DNA of 64,000 bases from NCBI GenBank assembly GCA_017461225.1, contig JAFTYV010000008.1:16013-80012 (forward strand), written 5' to 3'. Of the stretch, positions 54,289-63,702 are shown one piece after another; the stretch's first letter is position 1; the number at the start of each line of letters is the position of its first letter. The notes beneath the pieces are model-generated. The model was not told where the DNA came from. It made no database searches and saw nothing but the letters and a program-made list of their open reading frames with translations. The DNA comes from Candidatus Methanomethylophilaceae archaeon. Lineage in GTDB: Archaea > Thermoplasmatota > Thermoplasmata > Methanomassiliicoccales > Methanomethylophilaceae. The position numbers and the translations under genes were made by a program.

Positions 54289-55305
54289 TCAGTAGTGGTC
54301 GTAGAGGATGTTGCCGGGTTCCAGCAGGACCCCGTCGCCCTTCTCGACACGGCCGACGATCTCGGCGTTGCCGTACTTCGCGGCGATCTCCTCCGCGTCG
54401 TCCGCAGGGGCGATGATGGTGAATCCCATGCTCATGTTGAGCGTCTGGTAGATCTCCCTGTCGTCGACCTGGCCCAGCTCCTGGATGACCTTGAATATGG
54501 GGGCGGGTTCGACAGGGTCGCTGATGACGTACCTCAGCCCCTTCCTCATGCGCAGGATGTTCCTGAGTCCGCCTCCCGTGATGTCGACGAGTCCGTGGAC
54601 GGTGTGGTTGGATGTGATCTCGAGGACCTGCCTGACGTAGATCTCGGTGGGTGTGAGGAGCTCCTCGCCGATGGTGTTGGGGAGTCCGGCGACCTTGTCG
54701 GTCCACGCGATGCCGTTGGCCTCGACGACCTTCCTTGCGAGGGTGAGTCCGTTGGAGTGGATCCCCGAGGATCTGAGGGATATAATCAGGTCTCCCTCCT
54801 CGCACTTGTCTCCGGTGATGATCCTGTCCTTCTCGACGTATCCGAGGCATGTTCCGGAGAGGTCCAGTCCGTTGACGAGTTCGGGGAGGACCGCGATCTC
54901 GCCCCCCACGATCTCCATGTTGGAGAGCTCCGCACCCCTCTGGAGTCCCACGCCGACCGCCTTGGTGATCTCCTCGTTGGGTTTGTCGATGGCGATGTAG
55001 TCCACGAAGGATGTGGGCTCGGCGTTGACGCAGATGGTGTCGTTGACGTTCATCGCGATGCAGTCTATACCCACGGTGTCCCATTTGTTGAGGGCCTCCG
55101 CGATCATGAGCTTGGATCCCACCCCGTCGGTGGCCATGGTGATGTACATGCTGCCGAAGTCGATGAGGCTGGCGAAGAGGCCGTCCATGTGGACAGACTG
55201 CCCGATGCCCTGTCTCCTGTATCCGAGCTCGTCTACCAGCGCCTTGATGGCACTGGATTTCTGGTCGATGTTGACTCCCGATTTCGCGTAGGTCCAACCG
55301 CTCAT
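54289..55305 (-). CDS. purM: Phosphoribosylformylglycinamidine cyclo-ligase (AIR synthetase)
   Basis: 338 residues. ATP-dependent ring closure making aminoimidazole ribotide, which is also the ThiC substrate. PurM/SelD-type motifs are TYAKSGVNID near the start, MATDGVGSKLMIAE, NVNDTICVNAEP, VGGEIAVLPE, SSGIHSNGLTLARK and DITGGGLRN. Length is normal. The gene stands alone, with a terminator hairpin at its end. Confidence 0.94.
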   Translation of the reverse strand: MSGWTYAKSGVNIDQKSSAIKALVDELGYRRQGIGQSVHMDGLFASLIDFGSMYITMATDGVGSKLMIAEALNKWDTVGIDCIAMNVNDTICVNAEPTSFVDYIAIDKPNEEITKAVGVGLQRGAELSNMEIVGGEIAVLPELVNGLDLSGTCLGYVEKDRIITGDKCEEGDLIISLRSSGIHSNGLTLARKVVEANGIAWTDKVAGLPNTIGEELLTPTEIYVRQVLEITSNHTVHGLVDITGGGLRNILRMRKGLRYVISDPVEPAPIFKVIQELGQVDDREIYQTLNMSMGFTIIAPADDAEEIAAKYGNAEIVGRVEKGDGVLLEPGNILYDHY

Positions 55306-55364
55306 TTTGATCCTCCCCAGTCCCTAACGGATGGGAGGTTATTATTGTTCTCCATGCGCGCGGG

Positions 55365-56393
55365 TCACAGGTCGTCGTCCCAGTGGCATGCGCCCATACC
55401 GTGGCTGCGCACCCTCTGGTCCCCCATCTCGTCCCGGACCTCCAGGAGTATCCTCACCAGGTTGTCCCTGTCGAAAGCCTCGCGGGCGAGCTTCCTCCTG
55501 AACTCCCTGCAGTCGCGGCATCCGGACACGAAGCGGGGCGCTATGCTCCTCAGCTTGCTGATCCCCATGTCGGGTCCCTTCTCCTCCAGGACCATGTCCA
55601 CGAGCTCCAGGCACCAGTCCACCTGCTGGGATATGGTGGGGTTGGGCGGGGCACGGCCGGTGCGGATCATACTGTCGATCTGCGTGACGAGGAACGGGTT
55701 GCCCACGCCCCCGCGCGCCACCATGACCGCGGTGGCGCCGGTCGTCTCCATGGCGTTGACCGCATCCTCCACGGAGTAGATGTTTCCGGACACGATCAGC
55801 GGGACGGAGAGGTCCGACTGAAGGTCCGCCATCATGTCGAAGTGGGGTCTCCCAGTGTAGAGCTCCTCCTTGGTCCTCGCATGGATGGTGATCGCGTCCG
55901 CACCCGCGGACACAACCTCTTCCAGCACATCGCGGTAGTTGACGGAGTCCATGTCCCACCCCAACCTCGTCTTGACGGTCACCGGTACGTCCACCGCATC
56001 CTTCATCGCCCTCACGATGTCCCCGCAGCGGGCAGGGTCCTTCATGAGAGCGGAGCCAGAGGAGCTGCGTATGACCTTGGGGACGGGACAGCCCATGTTC
56101 ACGTCCAGGAAGGACACCGTCGGATTCGTCTCGAGGGCTATGCGCGCAGCCTCCGCCATCGCCTCCGGCCTGCTCCCGAAGAGCTGCATCCCGGTCGGGT
56201 GGTCCGCCTCGAACCTCACGTAGTCCCCCGTGCGCTTCTGCCCGTAAACGAGTCCCATGCTGGAGACCATCTCCGTGACGGACACCGCCACCCCGAACGG
56301 TCTCATGAACCTCCTGTAGCTGTTGAACGAGAAACCCGACATGGGCCCCAGGACGACGTGTCCGTCGAACTCGAGATCTCCTATCCTCCACAT
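55365..56393 (-). CDS. dus: tRNA-dihydrouridine synthase
   Basis: 342 residues. FMN enzyme reducing uridines in tRNA. The family start LGPMSGFSFNSYRRF and the catalytic cysteine motif DVNMGCPVPKV are present, followed by VKTRLGWD, ITIHARTKEE (phosphate or FMN region), VSGNIYSVEDA and VARGGVGNPF. ATG 56393 is chosen; upstream taaatacgg lies about 30 bp away, compatible with a leaderless mRNA. The late Cys pair CRDCREF is seen in some archaeal members. Confidence 0.92.
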   Translation of the reverse strand: MWRIGDLEFDGHVVLGPMSGFSFNSYRRFMRPFGVAVSVTEMVSSMGLVYGQKRTGDYVRFEADHPTGMQLFGSRPEAMAEAARIALETNPTVSFLDVNMGCPVPKVIRSSSGSALMKDPARCGDIVRAMKDAVDVPVTVKTRLGWDMDSVNYRDVLEEVVSAGADAITIHARTKEELYTGRPHFDMMADLQSDLSVPLIVSGNIYSVEDAVNAMETTGATAVMVARGGVGNPFLVTQIDSMIRTGRAPPNPTISQQVDWCLELVDMVLEEKGPDMGISKLRSIAPRFVSGCRDCREFRRKLAREAFDRDNLVRILLEVRDEMGDQRVRSHGMGACHWDDDL

Positions 56394-56480
56394 CCTGGTC
56401 GGCAACGGCCTTCCCCGTATTTACCTTCCCACGACGGCGTCTGCAACAACAATATATAAGTCATTCAGATACGAAGGCCC

Positions 56481-57167
56481 ATGGCAGACCTGCACGACCG
56501 CTGGGTGGCGGAGAGGAGGAACGAGCACTACTACAAGCTCGCCAAGAAGCTCAACTACCGCTCCAGGGCATCCTTCAAGCTCATTCAGATCGACAACCGC
56601 TTCGGCATCTTCAAAGCCGGGGACGCGGTCGTCGACCTCGGGGCGTGTCCGGGGGGTTGGCTGCAGGTCGCACAGGAGCGCACATGGCCGAACGGAAGGG
56701 TCATAGGCGTGGACCTGAGGTACATAAAGCCCCTCGAGGGCGTCGAGACGTTCGTCGGGGACATCACCGAGGACAGCACGATGCTCGAGCTCCTCAGGAG
56801 GTTCGGCGGGAAAGCGGACGTGGTCCTCTCCGACATGGCGCCCAACATCGCGGGCCACTACTGCATGGACCATGCGCGTTCGATCGACCTGTGCATGTAC
56901 GCGGTGGACGTCTGCGACCGCGTCCTGAAGAAGGAGGGGAAGCTCGTGATGAAGGTGTTCATGGGCGACATGTTCCCCTCGCTCAAGGACGAGCTGGAGA
57001 AGAGGTTCCAGTCCGTGAAGGTCCATTCGCCGGATGCCTCCAGGCCGACCTCCTCCGAGGTGTACGTCATCTGCCAGGGGTACTACGCCAAGACCAACAT
57101 CAAGCTCAGGAAGCCCCAGGTCGAGGAGAAGAAGCCCGAGTTCACGGTCAAGGGCGGTTTCATCTGA
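56481..57167 (+). CDS. rlmE: 23S rRNA 2'-O-ribose uridine methyltransferase (RlmE/FtsJ family)
   Basis: 228 residues. The K-D-K-E catalytic tetrad is visible: RASFKLIQ, LSDMAPN, LVMKVF and SSEVYVICQGY. SAM motif I is VVDLGACPGGWLQVA. The last about 20 residues form a charged tail (KKPEFTVKGGFI) beyond the family core. The ATG at 56481 lies 20-30 bp after a clear TATA box (acaatatataag, about 56448-56459). Could methylate 23S rRNA or tRNA; archaeal family members of both kinds exist. Confidence 0.93.
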   Translation: MADLHDRWVAERRNEHYYKLAKKLNYRSRASFKLIQIDNRFGIFKAGDAVVDLGACPGGWLQVAQERTWPNGRVIGVDLRYIKPLEGVETFVGDITEDSTMLELLRRFGGKADVVLSDMAPNIAGHYCMDHARSIDLCMYAVDVCDRVLKKEGKLVMKVFMGDMFPSLKDELEKRFQSVKVHSPDASRPTSSEVYVICQGYYAKTNIKLRKPQVEEKKPEFTVKGGFI

Positions 57168-57206
57168 CGGTGCGTTGTTTTCTACGATGAGTCCGATTAC
57201 CCCGTC

Positions 57207-57827
57207 ATGAAGCCCGGAAAGATCGTCTGTATCGGATGGAACTACCGTTCCCATGTCACCGAGTTGGAGTCGGAGCTGCCGGAGGTCCCGGCGGTCTTCC
57301 TGAAACCGTCCAGCTGCATGGTCGGCGACGGCGACGACATCGTGATACCCGAGGGGGTGACCAACGTCCAGCACGAGGTGGAGCTGGCATTGGTCATCGG
57401 TGTACCGGGCAGGTGCATCCCGGAGTCCGAGGCCCTGTCCCACGTGTCCCATGTCGCCGTCTTCAACGACGTGTCCGCCAGGGACATGCAGTCACGTGCC
57501 CGTGCGGAGGGCAACCCCTGGGACCTCAGCAAGGGCATCGACACGTTCGGGCCCATGTCCGTCCCGGTCCCCGTGGGTGAGGTGCCCCCGTTGGATTCGC
57601 TGCATCTGACGCTGACCGTCAACGGTGAGGTCAGACAGGACGGGAACACCCGTGACATGATCTTCGGGATCCCGTGGATCATATCGTACATATCGGGTTA
57701 CATGACCCTCGAGGAGGGGGACGTAATCATAACCGGGACCCCCGAGGGCGTCTCCGAGATAAGGAGGGGCGACACCGTCTGCGCGTCCATCGACGGCATC
57801 GGGTCGGTCACGAACCGCGTGGTGTGA
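57207..57827 (+). CDS. Fumarylacetoacetate hydrolase (FAH) family protein
   Basis: 206 residues, the size of short single-domain FAH proteins. Metal-binding motifs are visible: IGWNYRSHVTEL, VFLKPSS, VQHEVELALVIG (ExE), FNDVSARDMQ, and GDVIITGTPEGV at the end. Members act as acylpyruvases or oxaloacetate decarboxylases with Mg2+; substrate unknown here. Its stop abuts the convergent Lhr helicase stop. Confidence 0.88.
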   Translation: MKPGKIVCIGWNYRSHVTELESELPEVPAVFLKPSSCMVGDGDDIVIPEGVTNVQHEVELALVIGVPGRCIPESEALSHVSHVAVFNDVSARDMQSRARAEGNPWDLSKGIDTFGPMSVPVPVGEVPPLDSLHLTLTVNGEVRQDGNTRDMIFGIPWIISYISGYMTLEEGDVIITGTPEGVSEIRRGDTVCASIDGIGSVTNRVV

Positions 57828-60575
57828 TCAGTCCCAGAACCTCTTGTTCTTGGCATAGAGGATCTCCGCGTTCATGATCTCCCTGTAGAACTCGTCCTCG
57901 TCGACGTGCATGCTGCGGAGTATCCTCGACGCCGCATCGGGGCCGACACCCCTGCCCGCGAGGGTGATCGCCGCACGGCGTCCGTGCTCGTTCACCAGGT
58001 TCGCGTTGCGGGAGAGCCTCTGGACATCCTTCTTCTCCTGCGAGGACAGCTCCCTCTGCCTGAGGAGCTTGATGTTCTCCCTCTCGTAGCCCTTGAGGGC
58101 GGCAATCATGCACCCTCCGCACTGGGGGCATCTGAACGTCTTGGGGGCGTCGCCCACACGGAACCTCCACTGCGATGTGCAGTTCATGCAGGATGCGAAC
58201 AGCACCTCGTCCTCCAGCCTCTTCTTGAGGGCCATCAGGATCGAGTGGTCCGCACGGACCGGCTGCATGAGCTCCTTCGAGCGGACTATGCCCTCGAGGC
58301 CTATCGGGGACACGGTCCCCATGACCACCCTGATCCTGCCGGACGCCATGTCGGAGACCATCCTCTCGGTGTTCACGATGTCCAGGTCCTCCCAGAGGAC
58401 CTTGTTCACGGCCTCCCTGTACGCGGGTGTGTCCTTGTGGAGGTCGAAGAGCCTGTTGAAGTTCATGAAGCGGTGGTCCGCGTCCCTCTCGATGATCCCG
58501 AACTTCTTCGCCACGAAGACGAACCTCCAGCGGAGGAAGGAGGAGTTCAGGATGGTCAGGCGGGCCAGGGCCTCCACGGTCCCGGGTTTGACCGACATCA
58601 CCGTGTCCTGGAGGACCTCCCTCTTGATGTTGCGCGGCAGTTCCATTATTATGCGGTAGGGGTCGACGGTCACCCCTATGCTCTCGCCCAGGCGTGCGGT
58701 GAGGAGTGCGGAGTAGATCTTCCCGAGCGTCTCGTTCACCCTGGTCCCGAAGCAGCAGTTCACGATGGCGAGCCTGTCCCCGACCTCCAGGGTGACCGTC
58801 TCGTCGGTGGGCATGACCGCCTTGCCGTCCTGTTCCCCGAAGTACGTCTCCAGGACGCGTACGCACCCCTCGTCCGCCGGGTAGTCCCCGTAGTTGCGGA
58901 GCCTCCTGAGGCGTCCGACCTCCATGGCGACCTCGTGCGGGACGGGGATGTCGGATCCGACCCACGACGGGACGGAACCGACCGCACGGACCTCCTCGAC
59001 GAGGATCTCGTCCTCCCTCATCTCGACGATCCTCCATGTACGCCCCTTCGCGATGAACATGGCGAACGGTTCCGCGAACGATGCGACGAAGCTCTCGTCC
59101 AGGGTCCCTATGACCGCACGCGTCCCTATGTCACGGATCATGTACGTGCGCTCGTCGGGGATCATCGAGATGTTGTTGTAGAAGTAGTCCATCCCCTTCC
59201 TGGAGCGTCTGAACGACCCCTCGTCCTCGAAGACCATCTTGATGGATTTCAGCTGTTCGAGGACGGCGTCCATGTCCCCGCGGGGGAGGTCGCGGAAGAC
59301 GTGCGAACCCCTGAAGACCGCGTACGCGGTCTCGCGGTCCATGGATCCCCCCATCGTCATGGCTATGAGCTGGTTGGCGACGACGGACAGCGGGCAGGGT
59401 CTGCCCTCCCAGTACTCCAGTTCCTTGGCGTCGCACCTGCGTGCCACGACCATGGCCTCGGCCACCTCGTCGGGGGCGGTGGCTATGACCTTCGCACGTA
59501 TCCTCTCGCCGATCCTGTGTCCGGCGCGCCCGGCGCGCTGTATCATGCGGGACACCTGTCTGGGGGAGTTGTACTGGATGACCATGTCCGTGGAGCCGAC
59601 GTCTATGCCGAGTTCCAGGGACGATGTGCAGATGAGCGCCTTGATGTCGCCCCTCTTGAACCCGTCCTCCATGTCCATCCTGTTCTCCTTGGACAGCGAC
59701 CCGTGGTGGACCTCCACCGGGAACGACTCGTCCCACAGGTGGTACCTCGCGGCGAGCCATTCGGCGGTCTCCCTGGTGTTCACGAAGAACAGCGTCGAGC
59801 GGCCCGCCTCGATGATCTCGCGTGCCCTCTTCATCACCGCCAGGATGTCGGGGTCGCTCTGGAGCTTGTCCAGCAGCACGGAGTCGGACGTGGCCGGTTC
59901 GGGACTCTCGACCCGGATGTCGAAGTCCCTGTGGGTGTCGTGCTTCCTGATGGTCACATCCCTCCTCGGTCCGACCAGGAACCTGGCGACGTTCTCGACG
60001 TTGCCGACCGTCGCGGAGAGCCCTATCCTCTGGAAGTCCCCCGCCAGCAGTGCGAGGCGCTCCAGGGCGACACTCATCTGGGCGCCCCTCTCGGTGTTCG
60101 ACAGCTCATGGATCTCGTCGACGACCACCCATCTCACGTTCTTCAGGTGCTGGACGAGGCGTTTGCCCGTGAACATCACCTGCAGGGTCTCCGGTGTCGT
60201 GATGAGGATCTCGGGAGGGTTCTGGGATTGGCGGTTCCTCTCCGCCTGGGGGGTGTCGCCGTGCCTGACCCCGACCGTGACGTCGAGGGCGTTGCCGTAC
60301 TCCTCCATCCTGCGCATCATGTCCCTGTTCAGCGCCCTCAGGGGGGTGATGTATATGCAGCGTATCCCTCCGGTCACGCCCTTGGTGCGGTGGATCGTGT
60401 CGAGGATCGGCAGCATGGCGGCTTCGGTCTTGCCGATGCCGGTGGGTGCCACCAGGAGGAGGTTCCCCCCTCCCAGTATGCGGGGGATGGCGTCGGCCTG
60501 GGGCGGCGTGGGTTCCCTGATGCCCCTGTTCTCCAGGGCTTTGACGAGGTCGGGACACAGATCGGGGAACGACAT
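57828..60575 (-). CDS. Lhr-type superfamily 2 helicase with C-terminal zinc ribbon (archaeal Lhr2 type)
   Basis: 915 residues. Walker A APTGIGKTEA is at residues 43-50. DEIHEL, GLSATVGN, FFVNTRETAEW, TSSLELGIDVGS and QRAGRAGH follow. The Lhr core (winged helix and beta-rich domain 4) fills residues about 430-780. The C-terminus carries a CxxC...CxxC zinc ribbon (CMNCTSQW, CPQCGGCM), as in archaeal Lhr2 proteins. Probably a 3'-5' DNA or hybrid helicase in repair. It is a second Lhr copy in the window, much shorter than the 1787-residue one. Confidence 0.93.
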   Translation of the reverse strand: MSFPDLCPDLVKALENRGIREPTPPQADAIPRILGGGNLLLVAPTGIGKTEAAMLPILDTIHRTKGVTGGIRCIYITPLRALNRDMMRRMEEYGNALDVTVGVRHGDTPQAERNRQSQNPPEILITTPETLQVMFTGKRLVQHLKNVRWVVVDEIHELSNTERGAQMSVALERLALLAGDFQRIGLSATVGNVENVARFLVGPRRDVTIRKHDTHRDFDIRVESPEPATSDSVLLDKLQSDPDILAVMKRAREIIEAGRSTLFFVNTRETAEWLAARYHLWDESFPVEVHHGSLSKENRMDMEDGFKRGDIKALICTSSLELGIDVGSTDMVIQYNSPRQVSRMIQRAGRAGHRIGERIRAKVIATAPDEVAEAMVVARRCDAKELEYWEGRPCPLSVVANQLIAMTMGGSMDRETAYAVFRGSHVFRDLPRGDMDAVLEQLKSIKMVFEDEGSFRRSRKGMDYFYNNISMIPDERTYMIRDIGTRAVIGTLDESFVASFAEPFAMFIAKGRTWRIVEMREDEILVEEVRAVGSVPSWVGSDIPVPHEVAMEVGRLRRLRNYGDYPADEGCVRVLETYFGEQDGKAVMPTDETVTLEVGDRLAIVNCCFGTRVNETLGKIYSALLTARLGESIGVTVDPYRIIMELPRNIKREVLQDTVMSVKPGTVEALARLTILNSSFLRWRFVFVAKKFGIIERDADHRFMNFNRLFDLHKDTPAYREAVNKVLWEDLDIVNTERMVSDMASGRIRVVMGTVSPIGLEGIVRSKELMQPVRADHSILMALKKRLEDEVLFASCMNCTSQWRFRVGDAPKTFRCPQCGGCMIAALKGYERENIKLLRQRELSSQEKKDVQRLSRNANLVNEHGRRAAITLAGRGVGPDAASRILRSMHVDEDEFYREIMNAEILYAKNKRFWD

Positions 60576-60586
60576 GAAAAGTGGGA

Positions 60587-60604
60587 AGGGGGCTTGCGCC
60601 CCCT
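60587..60604 (-). terminator. hdrD terminator hairpin
   Basis: AGGGGGC - TTGC - GCCCCCT, a perfect 7-bp stem 16 bp after the hdrD stop and just upstream of the Lhr2-type helicase start. Separates the two minus-strand genes. Confidence 0.55.
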
Positions 60605-60620
60605 GGATATGGTTTCGGTC

Positions 60621-61808
60621 TCACTCGGAGGGGGTCTCTTCCTTGGGTGCGGTGACCTGGAGGAGGACCTGGGACAGATCCATGACCTTGATCTTGGATC
60701 CGATCTTCTTCGCTCCCGCGGAGAGGTTCAGCACACAGAAGGGGCAGCAGGTGATGAGCACCTCGGCACCGGTCTCTTCGGCGTCCCTGATCCTCTCGGC
60801 GGCGATGTTGACCGCGAAGTCGTTGAACTGGCTCTTGTATCCTCCACCTGCACCGCAGCACCTGGAGTTCTCCCTGGACCTGTCCATCTCGACGAACTCG
60901 ATGCCCTTGATCTTCTTGATGACGTTCCTGGGGGCGTCGAAGACACCGGAGTGCCTTCCGAGGTGGCAGGGGTCGTGGTAGGTGACCTTCGCGTTGAACT
61001 CGTTGTTGAGGGGGAGCTTCCTCTCGCCGATGAGCTTCTCGACGTATTGGGAGAAGTGGTAGACGTTCTGTCCGACCTTGGCGTAGTACTTGCCGAAGTC
61101 GGAGGAGACGGTCTTGTAGCATCCGGAGCAGGTCATGACCATGTCCTTGGCACCCATTCCGTCGGCTTTCTCGACGACGGTCTCGGCGCACTTGAGGGAC
61201 TCGTCGGGGTTACCGGTCCTCAGCAGGGGCGAGGAGCAGCACCATTCCTTGTCTCCGAGGCAGTTCATCCTGACGCCGGCACGGGACAGGACGGTGACTC
61301 CGGCCTGTGCGATGTGCTGCATCCTGTAGGATCCGGTGCATCCCGCGAAGAAGATCGCATCGGGTGCGTACGCCCTCTCGACATCCGCGGGCCACCATGC
61401 GTCCCTCTTGGACGGGGGCTCGCCGTAGGGGTTGTGGAACTTGGCGACCTTCTCGCCCATTCCCTTGTGGGCGGACAGGGGTCCGGCTCCGCAGGAGACG
61501 ATCCACTCCCTCATCTCCTCCCAGAAGTCCACGAGGTGGATGTTGGCGTGGCAGACGACCTCGCAGTTTCCGCAACCGGTGCACTTGTACATCGCGTCGA
61601 CGAACTCGGGGCTGAGCTCGACCTCCCTTCCGAGGAGCTTGTCCTCGGCTCCGGTTCCGACCTTGTCGAGCTGGGTGATGTAGTAGATCTTTCCCCTGGG
61701 TGTGACGGACTCCCAAGGGGTCTGGTTGTGGGCCTCACAGACGTCGATGCAGTAACCGCACTGGACGCATGCAGTGATGACCTTCTGGATACGCGGCAAT
61801 TTCACCAT
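60621..61808 (-). CDS. hdrD: Heterodisulfide reductase subunit D-like protein
   Basis: 395 residues. Two ferredoxin-type 4Fe-4S sites come first (CVQCGYCIDVC and CTGCGNCEVVC). Two CCG domains follow (CTGSYRMQ with CCSSP and CSGCY; DPCHLGRH with SRCCGAGGG and CCPFC), each able to hold the non-cubane cluster that splits the CoM-S-S-CoB disulfide. It occurs alone without HdrE. In Methanomassiliicoccales HdrD is thought to work with an Fpo-like complex. Glycolate oxidase-type or other CCG proteins are less likely. The ATG at 61808 has gagg upstream. Optimal codons suggest high expression. Confidence 0.92.
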   Translation of the reverse strand: MVKLPRIQKVITACVQCGYCIDVCEAHNQTPWESVTPRGKIYYITQLDKVGTGAEDKLLGREVELSPEFVDAMYKCTGCGNCEVVCHANIHLVDFWEEMREWIVSCGAGPLSAHKGMGEKVAKFHNPYGEPPSKRDAWWPADVERAYAPDAIFFAGCTGSYRMQHIAQAGVTVLSRAGVRMNCLGDKEWCCSSPLLRTGNPDESLKCAETVVEKADGMGAKDMVMTCSGCYKTVSSDFGKYYAKVGQNVYHFSQYVEKLIGERKLPLNNEFNAKVTYHDPCHLGRHSGVFDAPRNVIKKIKGIEFVEMDRSRENSRCCGAGGGYKSQFNDFAVNIAAERIRDAEETGAEVLITCCPFCVLNLSAGAKKIGSKIKVMDLSQVLLQVTAPKEETPSE

Positions 61809-61818
61809 GTTCAATCCT

Positions 61819-61858
61819 CTGTCAGACGGACGTCGCCCGTCTATTGTCCGTCCGACAG
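61819..61858 (-). promoter_or_regulatory. 13-bp inverted repeat at the hdrD transcription start
   Basis: Arms CTGTCAGACGGAC and GTCCGTCCGACAG (one mismatch) flank a 14-base loop. The TATA box (gttatatac on the minus strand, 61866-61874) lies just upstream. The repeat would therefore cover the start of transcription and could act as an operator or leader hairpin for hdrD. Confidence 0.55.
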
Positions 61859-61966
61859 GTTGTCGGTATATAACCCTTAAGCGCGCACGCGACAGGTCGG
61901 CGATGGTGCCCCGCCCGTACTAATGAGAATAAATGAGATTATAAACGGGTCGGACGATTGCGTGCC

Positions 61967-63145
61967 ATGGGCTCCCCCGCGATGTACGATGATTGGACGG
62001 GCAACACCGTGCCCGGTGTGACCGTCAGGTACCTGGACCCCGAAGCGGTCCGTTCCCTCCGCGCCTCCCACGCCTCGCGTTCCGGGGATGTTGCCGTGGA
62101 GGGTGACGACACCTCGTTCCTGGCGGGGACGGGTCTGATGAAGAGGGGACGTCTAACCAACTCGGCACTCGTCCTCCTGGGAAGGTCGTCGGATGTGCAG
62201 GACCTGGTCGGGGTGAGCATACGCTGGAGGCTCGTCGGGGTGGACGGCCGTGTGGTCGATTCGCGCACGTTCGGGCCGCCGATGGTGCTTGCCGTCCGTC
62301 AGGCGGCCTCCATGGTCCACAACCCGTCTGTGACGGTCGGTGGCGGGGAGGGTGCGAGGACCGTCGGCACGTACCGCACCGCGTCCCTCACGGAGGCCCT
62401 GTTCAACGCCGTCGCCCATCAGGACTACGGCCTCGGGGGTGTGATCGACCTGGTGGAGAGGGAGGGGGAATCCGTGACGGTCGTGAGCAGGGGGTCGTTC
62501 CCGGAGGTCGCGCCCGAATCCTTCGTCCTCTCTCGTCCGTCGTTCAGGGTGCCGCGTAACGCCCACCTCGTGAGGTCGATGGCGGCCTCGGGGCTGACCC
62601 CCGGCAACCGCTCGGGGATACGCTCCCTGTACGTCTCGCAGGTGTCCCGTCGCTTCCCGATGCCCCGTTACGACATATCGGAGGGGCGCGTGTCGGTCAC
62701 GTTCCCCGGTCGTAGGACCGGCCCGTACGTCCGTATGCTGGACCTCCGCGGGGACCTTCCGTTGGACGTCCTGGTGTCACTGGACAGACTGGATAGGGGG
62801 CTGTACGTCCCGGAACGGGATGTGGACGGACTGGTCTCGGCCGGGCTCGTGACGGTCCGCGAAGGGGTGCCGATGATCAGCGTGGACTCCGGTGGCGCCA
62901 TGCAGCGTTTCCTCGGGGGGACGGACCGTGATGCGGTGCTGCTCCTGCTGGAGAGGGAGGGTCCGGTGGACCGCTCCATGGTCGTGGAGGTTCTGGCATC
63001 CCGCGACAGGGACGGACTGACCAGGGACCAGCTCGCCGTCAGGGCGACGAACATGCTGCAGGGTCTCCGTCGCGACGGGTTGATCGAGAAGGTCGGGGGC
63101 AGCACGCGTTCCGCCCGTTACTCCCTCCGCGACGGGGTCTCATGA
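61967..63145 (+). CDS. RecG-like ATP-binding / AlbA-type transcriptional regulator
   Basis: 392 residues. Resembles the COG2865 regulators: a SLTEALFNAVAHQDYG block is the HATPase_c_4/RecG_C signature, and a C-terminal winged helix is suggested by DGLTRDQLAVRATNMLQGLR with DGLIEKVGG. The N-terminal AlbA_2 domain is short or degenerate. Such proteins are usually local regulators; the target is unknown. ATG 61967 is used, with gattataaac about 25-30 bp upstream (leaderless). Confidence 0.72.
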   Translation: MGSPAMYDDWTGNTVPGVTVRYLDPEAVRSLRASHASRSGDVAVEGDDTSFLAGTGLMKRGRLTNSALVLLGRSSDVQDLVGVSIRWRLVGVDGRVVDSRTFGPPMVLAVRQAASMVHNPSVTVGGGEGARTVGTYRTASLTEALFNAVAHQDYGLGGVIDLVEREGESVTVVSRGSFPEVAPESFVLSRPSFRVPRNAHLVRSMAASGLTPGNRSGIRSLYVSQVSRRFPMPRYDISEGRVSVTFPGRRTGPYVRMLDLRGDLPLDVLVSLDRLDRGLYVPERDVDGLVSAGLVTVREGVPMISVDSGGAMQRFLGGTDRDAVLLLLEREGPVDRSMVVEVLASRDRDGLTRDQLAVRATNMLQGLRRDGLIEKVGGSTRSARYSLRDGVS

Positions 63146-63181
63146 CCAACTTACTTATCATCCCCCGCGCATGGGGGTCCC

Positions 63182-63460
63182 ATGGTCAGACAGGCACGTT
63201 GCTCCCATATCCTCGTGAGCACACAGGCAGAGGCTTACGAACTCCAGAGAAGGGTCTACGCAGGCGAGGACTTCGCACAGCTCGCGGCCCAGAAATCCCA
63301 GTGCCCCTCCGGTAAGCAGGGAGGGAACCTCGGTTGGTTCGGACGCGGTCAGATGGTCAAGCCCTTCGAGGACGCCGCGTTCTCCTACAATGTCGGGGAC
63401 ATGACGGTCGTCCAGACCCAGTTCGGATGGCACCTCATCTATATCACCGGTCAGAGGTGA
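63182..63460 (+). CDS. Parvulin-type peptidyl-prolyl isomerase (PpiC)
   Basis: 92 residues; one parvulin domain and nothing else. Conserved blocks: ARCSHILVST, AQKSQCPSGKQGGNLGWFGR, KPFEDAAF and TQFGWHLIYITG. No signal peptide, so probably cytosolic. ATG 63182 is 25 bp after an AT-rich element. Followed by a perfect palindrome. Confidence 0.93.
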   Translation: MVRQARCSHILVSTQAEAYELQRRVYAGEDFAQLAAQKSQCPSGKQGGNLGWFGRGQMVKPFEDAAFSYNVGDMTVVQTQFGWHLIYITGQR

Positions 63461-63471
63461 TGTGGAACAAA

Positions 63472-63489
63472 CCGCGGGCATGCCCGCGG
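63472..63489 (+). terminator. Terminator palindrome after ppiC
   Basis: CCGCGGGCA - TGCCCGCGG, a perfect palindrome without loop, followed by accttattttc, 12 bp after the ppiC stop. Confidence 0.5.
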
Positions 63490-63556
63490 ACCTTATTTTC
63501 AACCGTCCCGATTGTCGGTGACGGATCTTATTTGGGGAAACCATAGAAAGGGATAG

Positions 63557-63630
63557 TGGGCCCGGCCGGATTTGAACCGACGGCCATTTGGTTATGAGCC
63601 AAACGCTCTACCTGACTAAGCTACGAGCCC
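63557..63630 (-). tRNA. tRNA with anticodon CAT (tRNA-Met elongator or tRNA-Ile2)
   Basis: 74 nt on the minus strand. Acceptor GGGCTCG pairs with CGGGCCC, anticodon loop CTCATAA (CAT at 63594-63596), T loop TTCAAAT, discriminator A. CCA is not encoded. The G1-C72 pair argues against initiator tRNA. Whether C34 stays unmodified (Met) or is agmatidine (Ile2, by TiaS of this window) cannot be decided by eye. TATA-like element about 26 bp upstream (near 63655-63665). Confidence 0.92.
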
Positions 63631-63702
63631 TTGGATGAGGGTATTGGCAGGATGGATAAATAGGTATCGCAATCGGAAGCGATTAGATGATGTAGGAAAA
63701 GA

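Noticed and set aside
57906..61880. A 1324-codon open frame opposite the Lhr2-type helicase and hdrD
   Set aside because: It is a shadow of two well-supported minus-strand genes in GC-rich DNA; its protein shows no domain and is rich in residues typical of antisense frames.
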